Origin: Cadophora sp. MPI-SDFR-AT-0126
Taxonomy: Eukaryota; Ascomycota; Leotiomycetes; Helotiales; Ploettnerulaceae
Reading direction: 5' to 3'
Length of the DNA: 64,000 nt
Assembly (NCBI GenBank): GCA_020747065.1
Contig: JAGMVK010000009.1
Location: 620,001 to 684,000 of the forward strand
Below, in pieces: positions 34,332 through 45,600 of the stretch. The notes beneath the pieces were generated by a model. It did no database searches. It was not told the origin of the DNA and saw only the letters and a program-made list of their open reading frames with translations. The translations under genes and the position numbers were made by a program. How positions within the stretch are numbered: the stretch's first letter is position 1; every line of letters begins with the position of its first letter.

Positions 34332-36019
34332 GAATCGACCGAATTTGTATATATTCCGCTATCATCTCAACAATATTTGCCTCCTACACTGCATCTCAGC
34401 AGATAGACGATGATTACCAAGGCAAGCTTTTGATTTTATTGGATATTGAGAAGTGAGAACTACTGTGACAGACCTGTGACACAAAGTCAGAAGGTTCACT
34501 GATCTGAGCTTCTCCGTGGGGTCTAGGGATGTTCCTGATGAGAGGCATGAGAGAACATCGCAGGGTCACAACTGCTGTTTGTATAAATCCTATGGATCCA
34601 AGTCGACTGTAGCAACTCTATTTTAGAGACTTGAGCCAGATTCATTGATTGTTCTGCGTAAAAGTGTTACAGGGTCATTATTGCTGAATCTGAAATTTGA
34701 AATTTGAAATATCAGAGCATCGTGCTTCATTTCCACAGACGCAGCCTCCCAAAGCAAGACTCTAATTATCTCAATTATGGAACCACTCTTCTGTCTCAGC
34801 TAAATCATATACGCTTTCAGATCCGCCATCCAAAAGCCAACTCACTCCTCCCTTATTTCTCACCTACCTTCCACATCGCCATTCACCTACCTGACCCACT
34901 TTCCAGCAATCCAATCACATCCCACGCATCTTAGCAGCAGATCCTTGTTGCATATCGCAAAATTTCATCTCATAACCGTCTCTCATGCCGTCTCTCGCGC
35001 GCGCCCCTCATACTTATACTCATGCCTGAAATCTCATCCCGCGTCGCCATTTCCGCCAGTATCTCGGTTGTGATTAAGATAGCTCATAGTACTGGATCTA
35101 GGTAGTTTGGAGAATGAGGGGATCGTGAGCGAGAATTTAGTGAGGGAGGCGCTTTTCTATATTTGGTGATGTTGTGGATCTGAGAGAGGTTGAGTTGAGG
35201 TCACATGTGGGCGATATTGCCTGGTGCGGCGGAGGATAATTAAGCGAGGTTTGTTTACTTTCAGAACGGAAGAATCTTTACGATGACAAGGAGTGAAGTA
35301 TTTCGGTTCCTATGGTTTCACTTATTTAAGTCTCACAAATTGTATATCTTGCACCCAGTGTGTATTATCCTTAACTGCTTGATGGCTCGAATGTACAGGC
35401 ATCCGATTTCTATCGTTCACGAGCGGTTGGGGGCCAATCATCTCACCGGCCTTTGGAAAACCCTATTGCTTGAGAAACAGAACGAGCAAGTTCTCAATGT
35501 CTCTACTTCATCTAGTTCTAGAATAGTGGCCCCATTTTTCGAAAGAAATCATCATATTCGCTATGTCGTCCAAGAATCTCATCGCCCCGGCTTTCTGTCC
35601 ACCAGATTTATCTAAAAGGAAGACATTTCCTCTTACACTACGTTCCATCCACAAATCAAGCGAAACAGACCTAAATACTTTGACAGACCTCGAGTCATAG
35701 GTCTCGATTTTCCAAGACACACCACGCAAGACACACCACGCTTGTCAGGTGTCTTAGAGCTGCAAAGAAAGTTTGTCCCATGTTCAGTTTCAATACCTGA
35801 TTAGGAAAATAAAGCTGATAGATAATGAAAATTACGCACACGGATAGTCAGCGCAGTACAACTGCCGGTCACTATTGCTTTGCTCAGTCAGAGAATAGAA
35901 AGAAGGCTCCCGCTGTAAACCACGAAACAAACTTATATCCACCCGCACTTGCCTCCTCGCCATTCGTAGCTGCCTAAAACAAAACAGAACTTCCTCCTTC
36001 CACATGTCTCGAACATCGC
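34332..36019. other. Intergenic region
   Basis: No gene is supported. A tandem pair of the 14-mer AAGACACACCACGC lies at 35714-35741. Open frames up to 110 codons have no protein-like pattern. Confidence 0.5.
35714..35741. repeat. Direct tandem repeat, 2 x 14 bp
   Basis: AAGACACACCACGC occurs twice with no gap. It is non-coding and of unknown significance. Confidence 0.85.
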
Positions 36020-36557
36020 CTACCACCCTCCCTCACTCCCCATAATCCACTCCTCAATTTTCGACAACACTTCTACAGACCCCCCTCCAAAACCCCTCCA
36101 AGCTCTAGACCACCACTCCTCCCGGCGCCACCGCCCTGGAAACCTATCCCATACCTGGAAATAGAAGTCCCGTGGCGTCGGGTGAGACATCACATCCCGA
36201 TTTAAATTCCTTTTTCGCTGGTTTGGGAGGACGTTGTGCACGCACAGACCTACAAATATTTGCCGGGCATGAAAGCGGGAGGACGGGAAGGACAGGAAGG
36301 GGGTTTCTCCTTTATTGGGTTTGGGATGTATTGGCTTTTTTTTGGTAGTTGAGTGATTCGGAGAGGGTGGCGGAGATGGGACATGGAGGATATGGAGAAG
36401 TTTGGGCGAGGGTGTGAGGGCAGAGGGAGAACGCACCAGGAAGGAGTATTGGTATGGGGATTAGGATTGGAGTAGAGAGAAACTCTCGCGTGAGACCGTT
36501 GAGATCTTGAGAAGCGAGACTCGAATTGCGTTTTCGAGGTGGCTGGACGCTACTCAT
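36020..36557 (-). CDS. Candidate small hypothetical protein, two exons
   Basis: Exon 36557-36437 joins exon 36249-36020 in phase across a 187-nt intron (36250-36436, GTGCGT...TTTGTAG), giving 116 residues. The first exon starts MSSVQPPRKRNSSLASQDLNG and includes an unusual ILIPIPILLP stretch. The second exon is Trp- and Arg-rich (DFYFQVWDRFPGRWRREEWW). Composition and phase agreement suggest a real gene, but I recognise no family. It lies between two well-supported genes with room for its own promoter. Confidence 0.4.
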
Positions 36558-37833
36558 TGAGACTGAGATTGAGATATCAAGATTACCCTAACCCCCACCA
36601 GTCTAGCACTCCAGACTAGCACTCCACACAGAGATACATAAATACATATATGAATAATCAATCAATGGTCTAGAACAATGCAGCCCACTATTACACACAC
36701 GTTTCAACCTAGCAAGTATGCACAAGCGGTGCTGCGTGAGAAAGAGCGAAAGGGGAGCAGAAGATTTTATGGAGCGTAAATATTTAGCTACCGACTGAAA
36801 GAGGTTGATGGGATGGGACTTTTGTTTCAGCTGAGATTTGCACGTGTTTTCGGCCGGATGGATGGGAGGATCTAAGGTTGAGGTCGAGTCATGGTTGCTT
36901 TGCTTAGGCTTTGGCTTGGAAGTTTATTTGCTTGTTTTGGTGGTTAATTACTTGACAGGATGGTTGGTAGTTGTAGGTTCGGTATTCGGCGACTTGAGTT
37001 TGAGTCGGAGGGATTGATTGGGATTGGTGATGTTGGGGTGGTTGGGGTCTGGAGTTTCATGCTAGAATGGATCATGGGCGGCTGCTACTGGGGGATGCTT
37101 GGGCTCCCGGGTTGTCGGGAAGAGGACTATATACGAGGAAAGCATTAATGGGCAGGGAAAACTGTGCGTTAGTATGAGCGAGTGGTTCGTCAGGCGAATG
37201 ATTCGTCAGGTTGATGATTAGTATTGGGACCTGGGCGAAAAGAGAACAAGTGGAGGTATCTCTGGTTTTCATTTTCAGTGACATATGCCCATCCATCATT
37301 TTCTTAATTCTTTCATTCTTGATATCCCATGTTCTCCAGTAGAAGTGGACGTAACCCCCGCGCTGCGCTCGAGTTCCGAAAAGAAGGCCGTAGTAGGATA
37401 CAGTCGAGCTCGAAGTCGAGTCTCGGTCAAGAAATGTAGCGAGCCTATTATGTGCTCATCCAGGTAATCCTGGGGAGGTTGGATGGACGGTGGTGATTTG
37501 TGGTTGGCATCCTGGTAACTCCAGATCGAATGTTGCAAAGACGCCGCCGGAAAAGAAACAAAACCATACCACATGCAGAAAAGGCGCGGGAGGTATCATC
37601 GGTGAATGGGTAGGTTATCCTCCAAATGCGCTAGAACGCTTCAAGAAACGAAGATATGCTTCGGTCATATACAAACATACAAGAGACTCAGACCAGATGG
37701 TGGCAGGTTGTGGGTATCGGAGGTGTGGTTTGTCGGGTCATTACGACGGTGATTATGTTCTCAGTAAAGGCGAGTGTAGATGGATGGTATCCAACCTCGA
37801 AATATGTAGTCCGGATTTCCAGAATTCGCTCGT
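36558..37833. other. Intergenic region
   Basis: This holds the possible promoter of the small gene at 36020-36557 and the 3' UTR of the G-alpha gene. I see no gene. Short frames overlap each other without coding character. Confidence 0.45.
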
Positions 37834-39142
37834 TCAAAGAATCAACTTTTGCAAGTTCTTCTGAATGATCATATCCTGAACAGATGCCATGGTGACTTTG
37901 AGGAGATCGGTATCGGTGGCATTGGTGAAATGTGAGTAGACTTCTCGGCCGGGACTTCTGTTCAAAGCAACGAACTTGTCCATAAAGTATTTGCTCGTTT
38001 GTTGAGGGTCTCTTGGGTCGCCTTGGAAGTCGGAAAAGCCGAATTTAGTAATGGGGCTTATGGCGATCTTAGCCTTGAATAGATCCATCTTGTTCAGGAA
38101 GAGAATGAGTGCCGAGTTTTTGAACCAATGAGAATTAGCAATTGATTCCCAGAGCATGAGAGCTTCCTGCATTTGGTTCTACAAAAGTCAGCATCGCTCT
38201 CTATCGTGTAGCATAAAATGCTTACGCCATCCTTGTCCTCTGCCAGACATTGATCGTATCCACTGATTGCGACCAAGAACATCAATGCATTGACGTTCTC
38301 AAAGCAGTGAATCCACTTCTTCCGTTCCGATCTCTGTCCACCGACGTCAAACATGCGATATTGTAGGGAGCCGAGATCGAAAACCGTCTCTGTGATTCCG
38401 GTTGTCCGTAATCTTGCGCGTAAGACATCTTGATCGGTAGGGATAAATTCCTTGTTGAATAATCGGTCAAGGTCTTGGAAGAAACTTTGTTTTGGTCAAT
38501 ATGGCATCTGTAACACTTCGCAGACAGTCAGAACTTACTAGGCCAAATTATCATGAAGTGCGAACTCGTTGCCTCTCTCGATGGCCTTCTGAATTCCTGG
38601 ATCCCTCCACATGTCCTTGAAAGCTCGCAGATATTCAACTGGTATGGGCTCGTATGGTCGAAGGTCCTTTTCTTGCATTATGACAGGGAGATGAGCCTGT
38701 GTTACCGTTAGATTGTGATTTGGTCGATCCCTCCCTCTTGGAGAGACGGAACATGGCGGATTGCATGCTTACCGTAGTGTTATCGAACTCAAATGGAATA
38801 CCAAACTCGTCCATCGCGTCAATCGTCATCCGCAGGCCGTCGAGAATGTTGTTGAAGATGATGACCCGCCATTCCTCCTTTTCATTCTTCGTGAAACCAT
38901 CCTTTGTGTATATCAATCGCATCTGCTTCAATATCGTCGATTTTCCACTCTCTCCGGCACCTGTGGGCCACCATGGTTAGCAATTGGTTCAATTGCTTGT
39001 TTCAATCCAAAATGGGGAAAGCCGGTATACCTAAGAGCAAGAGTTTCACAACTTTCTGCATCACCTTCTCGTCCCGATGGATCAGAGCATCAATCTCCCG
39101 ACTTCTCTTCGCCTCTCCATCTTCCCGTCCACCGAAACACAT
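37834..39142 (-). CDS. Heterotrimeric G-protein alpha subunit (probably fungal group II)
   Basis: Five exons (39142-39031, 38960-38773, 38696-38539, 38484-38226, 38178-37834) give 353 residues, the standard length. All nucleotide-binding motifs are intact: P-loop GAGESGKST (about 38-46), switch I RLRTTGI (catalytic Arg about 177), switch [14 protein letters not shown] (catalytic Gln about 203), NKMD and TNATDT. The C terminus is QKNLQKLIL. The protein begins MCFGGRED rather than MGxxxS, so there is no Gly2 for myristoylation; Cys2 is a candidate palmitoylation site. An MCFG start and a divergent C terminus fit the group II (GNA-2/GanA-like) subunits; this assignment is from memory of the family. 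It would couple receptors to cAMP or MAPK signalling. Confidence 0.95.
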
Positions 39143-42100
39143 ACTGAATAACTGCGCCGTTGCGAAGGAGTGGTGTGAAGGTTGAAGTATCTGCGCCGCT
39201 ACAGCGACAGTTGGTGACGGGTGGTTAGGTTTTCTTTCTCGCGGTCCTTTGAAGACGGAAGGTTCAAGTATCAGAATACACTAGGAGGGATGTATGCACG
39301 AAGAAGGGGGAAGCGTGTCCTAGGCTTGGTCTGGTCTTGTCTTGTCAGCATCTGCGGCCATGGAACGATGAGTGGGAGAAAAGGATCAAGGAAGCGGGCG
39401 TTGAATGGAAGGATTTGAGGGCACTGACTTACCTGCACTTGCACGAGTTTGTGAGGCCAGCAGGGGGAAGAAAGTTCGCCTGGGCAGCAACAAGGGTTCA
39501 ACGTGCGGTAGAGGTCTCAGACTAGGATTGCAGGTGGGGGGGACCCCTGGAGCTCGTCAACGGCAGGCCGCAAGTCGAGAAGAGCCGGCGTACGATTTGA
39601 CGTGCCCGAAGACTTCCCTTCTGAAGTTTGAACACTTACTTCTAAAAGTCAGTCGGTCGGTCGAGTATGTTTTGGCACAAACGACTGATTGGCAATTGAT
39701 CAGCAGCTGGTATCGTGTGTCGAACAATCGAGGATGTGGTAGTTGAATTGTACGAACGGATGTAGGCTCGTCGGTGATTGGCACCGCAAGAACCCGGTTC
39801 TGACTGGTGATGTCGTGTTACTGCACCACGGTACTTACTGGTGTAGGCAAGGTCTGGACAAGGGTTTGCAGGATTGTGGAATTGTGCTGTCGAACTTTCT
39901 ATTTCTTCGCGAGGTTCTCCGGAAGGTGAGGTTCGTCGGGAGTGTTGATTGAACACACAGTCGCGCACCGGCGTCTCACTGAAGTGGAGATGCAGGGCGC
40001 AGATGCAAATGTTGGGTTTCTGTCAGGGACAACAAGCGCAGCGCGGCATGCAACAACAGGATGACGGACGGCAGTCCAGTGAGATGTGTGCGATGCGATC
40101 GATGCTATGCTGTACCAACAAGAGACAAGAACGGTACAGGACGGCTGGTAAATACCAGACCAGGCGTGGGGATTGGACGTGGCCAATAATGTGAGTGGTG
40201 GAGGAGATGTTTGGTCTGACCGTTGAGGGGAGAGAAAGGGAAGAAGACTACAAGACTATTTGATCAGTGACCAGTAGTGATCAGGATAGGCGTTACGGCC
40301 TGCCAAACGCTGATTTGGTCGCTAAACGCGGGAGGAAAGCCGCTAGAGTCGTGCCTGGGATCAAGCCCATTGGGTGGTGAATGCTTCCGCGCCCCAGAGG
40401 TCTCTGACAGGCCTGCTTTCAATTGGCAGAGTGGCCTAGACTTGGTCAGACGGGTGGTGAGTGATACTACGATCTTGCAGAGATGGATTTGCTTTTGCCA
40501 ATGGTCTTTGTTTACTTTTTTACTGCCCCTTACTGTCTTCATCTTGGGCGTGAAATCTGGCCAAGTACAGTAGGAGAGATGGCGTGCCGTGTTCTGAGGG
40601 CGGCGTCGATTCAAGGTCGATTGACTTGAGATGATAGCTGTCAAACTGCGACACATGCTTCCTTCCTTCACACGAGCGACCTGATCCTGCTTTGCTTTGC
40701 GCTACGCCAACTGACTCAAGGCATATCTATCGAGGCATTCCCTGAGGCTTTGTCGCTTTTCATCTTTGTTTACTTGTACATGGGTGTTACTGGTCTTTTC
40801 CTCTTTCGAGATTTCCTATTTTCATGTCTGCTTCCTTGTGATCGGTCCTACGGCATTTTCTTTCCTGAAAATCCACTAGGAATATTCATTTCACATTCAC
40901 TCACATGGTCCTCGATGTCTCTCTCTCCTTTTGCTTCTTGTACTGATCGTCTCCCCCTTTCCCAACTTTTGTCTCTCCAAATCTGCCTCTCACCCAGATG
41001 CGTGGAAATGGAAAGCCCTGTCTCGGCAAGAAGCTTTTCGGGCAATTTGTGTTCATGCGCCCACTTTCTCGTCATCGTCATGCCCCTCACCCTCATTCTC
41101 TCCCACCTCCGAGACATTTCGAGACGTTCTGTGGACACCATCAAGCCTTTTAGACGTTCCACACGTGGCTTGAATTGCGAAACCCCTTTACACCCCTGAA
41201 ATTTTCAGATTACTGTGCTGAGCTGCGGTACGGTAGATCGATTTTTATTGTAGCCGAGGGCGCTAGGGCGATTCTTCCGGTGGCTTCTGCCGTCAGCCGT
41301 CACTGGAGTGGTGGGCTTTTTGTCAATTGCTTGCATGGCGGCAGGCCTTGACGATGGCGACGAGGACCACGTTCGGATTTAATGACGATGATCCCAATTT
41401 CTGGATGGGGAAGATGATTGCTGAATTGGGATTTAGTTCCATGCGAGCACTGTGGAGTTCTTCATACTTGATAGGCATATTAGCACGGCAGATGAGTGGA
41501 AAGGAGGCGGTTCGCGGCGCTGGTAGGTGGAATGAAAGCCTGGCCGCAATAATATTTGTTGCGATATCTAGAATACTGAACCCAGGCTGACTTATTGCAG
41601 GACGCAAAACTGGAAAACCTTCAAGGGCACAAGTTATACAGCTGTGCACCGTAAAAGACCCAGACAAGTCAAAGTCGAAATGGATCATGATAAGGCGTCC
41701 TGGAGCGTATGCAAGACTTCGAGACAAGATCTTGCTACAGCAGGGTATTCAAAGTAATCGTCTTTTTCATTCAAACCTCGAAAGAAATCAGAGCAGAAGA
41801 TTACTATGTGGACGACTGAACGCGCCATACGGTGTTCCAAGTCGTTATGGACCTCTGCAGTATCGCCAGACCTGCAGCTATCACATGGCACAACTCTCCA
41901 AACTTCGGCGGCCTGGATGATGCTTGAGCATACAGGTCCTTGGATCTTACCAATCAAGCACGCGAATTAACACTTCGAACGGCCGATATGCCAAAATCAC
42001 TGCTGGCAGAATATCGAAATGATCGAGAGCCGATGATGCTCTACGGATATTAAGTCCCGCAGATTTTCTTCCCTTCACGAATGAAGCCCTTTGATCTTGG

Positions 42101-42690
42101 AAGCTACACATCAATCTGGTGATTTTCACGACAAAGGTGCCGAAATACATAATCTTCAACATGATTGAAGCTTTCCTGGTCTCTGAAGTTTCAATAGCAA
42201 AGATGCGCCATATGTATAGGCATCTTGACAACTCAAGACCGGAGCACTGTTCTTCAAGAATCTATTTTCAAGTGGGACCTTCCAAGACGATGCACATTTC
42301 TATTCGCAACAATCGTCGGGCAATGGAAATATACCTGGCTCGTCAATTGCATGTCTGTTTACATTACGAGGGGTTGGCTACCTCAACTTCCCTGGGAGAG
42401 TCATCATAGCCCGTGGGTAGGTAGGTCTGTCGGCTATCAAGATAACTTGATGGCGCCTTCCGCACATCTTCATCCTTTGTAATCTTCCCGCCAACAGTTC
42501 CTTCCTCGTTCAACTGCAGAACCCAATCTATTTACATCATATCTTTTTATCCCTCTCCCTCAACCCATCTCAACCTCAATATTCTTCAGCATCCTCATCA
42601 CCACACTCCTCTCTCTATCTTTACTACTGCTATCCGGCAGACACAACTTCAACAGTAGATACCATCTGCTGGAAAACCATCATCAACTAC
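39143..42690. other. Long intergenic region (G-alpha promoter and MFS gene leader)
   Basis: About 3.5 kb lie between two divergent starts. Open frames up to 149 codons occur on both strands but overlap and lack protein-like character. From about 42540 to 42680 the plus strand is a CT/CA-rich tract just before the MFS start codon, typical of a fungal core promoter and 5' UTR. Confidence 0.5.
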
Positions 42691-45600
42691 ATGCCTGGCG
42701 ATTTGTACGGAACTGTTGAGGTAATCCCGTCGCTGTGTCGGCGAGCCTCAACAGAATACAGCACTGGTCTCGATTACACCAGTTGCCATCTTGTTGACGA
42801 AGACATCGTCTCTCGCGTCCGATCACTCCTTGTGTCACGGAATGAACACTGGCCGCCTCGAACCCCGAGTCCGTCCGACGAGGATTTCGCACAGCCAGAG
42901 GACTGCCAGCTCGTCTCCGGCTTCGATTTCAATTCTGCGAAGAGTGTTGCCAAACTGGCTCGGCAAACAACCGGTCGCCTCAGTGTCCCCGATATCAGAA
43001 GAGCACAATTGAAGAGCGAAATGGCCGACTTGGCCCCAACTCAACCAAAACACAAATCTATCCAGCGCACGTCTAATTCGACAGATGATCTGAAAGTCCC
43101 TGGTGACTTTGCCCCAGAACGAAAGAAGTTTCGCTTTCCCAAATTGATTTTGCAGGATAAAAAGAAGTCGGAATTAGAAGGGATAAAGTCATGCGTCGAA
43201 ATCAGTCCTCTCATACCTGTCAACGATGCAGAACTACACCAGACGGAGTTGGAATGTTGTCCACCTTGCAATCCTGGTGACCCACAACCGTCAAAGTACC
43301 TCGTCAAGCATTCAAGGCTACCTACCCCAGGAGTTGAGATCGAAGCCGCGGATTTGGCATGCTTCATGAGTGGATGTGAGCCTGGTCTCAAGAATTGCCC
43401 AAAGCATCGACGTCGGTCCAATCCAACATCAGTCAGAAGTGTATCTTACGACCGACTGATCGGAGAGGACTTTCAATCAATACCTGAAGGTCTGGCAAGA
43501 TTGGGAATATCCGTCAAGAACTCGAAGGCAAGAGCTGCGTCATCCAATGCTACACATGGCAAGGACAGATCTGCTATGTCTCTGGATAACGGCGAATCGG
43601 AAGATTCAGCAAAGGAGATAGGTAAATCATTTGCGAAGTCCTCAGTGTCTGCACGAAAAAGCATACGATCACCAATCGAGAGAGCATTATCACCCATCAG
43701 TAGTGTGAATTCCGGATCTGCCATGGACGCATTTCCACTTGCTGTCCAGTCTTTGGAACTTGCAGAAATGGAGGAATCGACTAAACCGTTCTCTACAACC
43801 GTTGCAACGAACTTCAGTTTGCCGGGCTACAAGCAGAAACGTGCCTCGCAGTCATTGCGGACCAAACTTGCGGAAATTTCAGCTCGACTTGACCAGGGTT
43901 CAGCCCAGCAATCACCCAAATCTGCTAACCAACCCGGCTCTCAGAGTAATGTACAGAATGAAAAGCGTCCCTCGCATGCGCGAGATCCAATAAGCTCTAA
44001 AGGCGCCGCTAGAAACGAGGAGATTGCCAAAATAGATGCACCTGCGTCAGCGAACCCTAGTCGGGTTCCGACAAATATATCGATTTCTGTCGTGCAGCCG
44101 GTGTTCGAGCAAACACCGTTTAACGAAGATACAAGAACGCGGCAGTCTCGGACATCTATTCCCCGGAAGCCGGTTCCTTCGGATGATTGGAACCATAGTC
44201 CAGGAAACATCGTTCAGGATCAATCGAAATCCAGAGTCTCGTTCAACAATGACAGAAAATCAGATCATGAAGTTGATCGCCAGGCGCCAAGTCTATCTGT
44301 CACCCATAAAATAACTGGCCCATCGATATCCCGAAACCAATCAGATGATCAGCATAGTGATTCTGTTCGCGAAAAGAGATCCGATACTTCACTGAGATCC
44401 AACACTGCCTCATTGAAGTCAAAGCCTTACAGTCCGTCTCTACTTTCAGGAGCCTCGAGAACGTCGGTAATCCGGCATGCGCTCTTGAAGTCCCCAGCTG
44501 CAGACACTTCACCAGTCGATACGGGCTTACCTGTCCCTCCTCTTTTGTCTGCAATTTCCAGCTTGTCCGAGCGAGTTATGCCGACTGAGCCTGCATATAA
44601 CGAAGTCTTGAAATCAGCTGGAAGTGATTCTAAGGGCAAAGATTCGCAGAGAGAGACAGAGTATTTCGATACGATTGAATCGATGGGGGGTGATATAAAG
44701 GAAAAGGCTAACATTGGTTCATCCGTTGCAAAGCCCGCCGTCAAAGAAACCGTAAATTCCCAATCGGGTGACCTAGTAAATACGGTGGCAAACAACCCTA
44801 GTGAAACGGGCCACAATAAAGCAGTAGCTGGTCCTGGCAGTCCTCCAGCCCGTACCAGAGATCTGGCTCTATTCCCAATATCTGGCCACCTGACGGATTT
44901 GCAGAAAGCCAAGGACCTTGTCGATAACGTGCGTGGCCGAATTCAAGAAGCCGAGGAGCAAATGATCCAAGCTATGGCATTCGAAAAACAAGGTCATGGT
45001 CCAGCAGCCAACAAGCCCATTGATTCTTGTAGCCTCTACCAGACTACTGCTGAGGATGCGCTACGTGCAGTCTCAGAAGCGGGGAATGTTCTTGTAGCCT
45101 CGACAAGCGGCTTAATATCTTCGCAATCTCATGTTCTGGGCGAATGTGAGTCGCCAGGCGAAGTAATAGCCGAGCATACAGCATCTCGAACAACTGAGAC
45201 TGGAGATGAGCTTGGATCTAAAACTGGTCATGATGTCTCGGGAAATATTCCCGTTGATTCAAATGACAGAAAGATAGACCCTTTGCTGGAACAAGGTACC
45301 GCCTCTTCAACGCAGGAAGCTGAGCTTGTTGAGGGTCAAAAGCCTAGTCAAAAGCAGTCATCTCAGCCACCTGTGGATCTCTCGAACGCAAAGTACTGGG
45401 GATTCGTTCCTGTCGTCAAGGAGGCAGTGCAAAACGCAGTTCAAATCGCGGTTCGAAATGCTGTTCAAGACATTGTTATACCGCCTGGAATGAACGAGTC
45501 TTCAAACGAGTATCGCCAGCTTGTTTCGGCTTCTTTAACCCGTGCATCTCATAACGCAGACAAGTACATCCAACGTGCTGCTGCGCGAAATGCAGTATCA

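Noticed and set aside
35283..35615. 110-codon plus-strand frame
   Set aside because: AT-rich intergenic DNA, no motif, no upstream promoter-like sequence.
40750..41199. 149-codon plus-strand frame in the G-alpha/MFS intergenic region
   Set aside because: Ser/Leu/Phe-rich translation of a CT-rich tract; the opposite strand is also open, as expected of such composition.
41323..41727. 134-codon minus-strand frame
   Set aside because: Overlaps an 87-codon frame on the other strand and shows no recognisable motif or splice partner.
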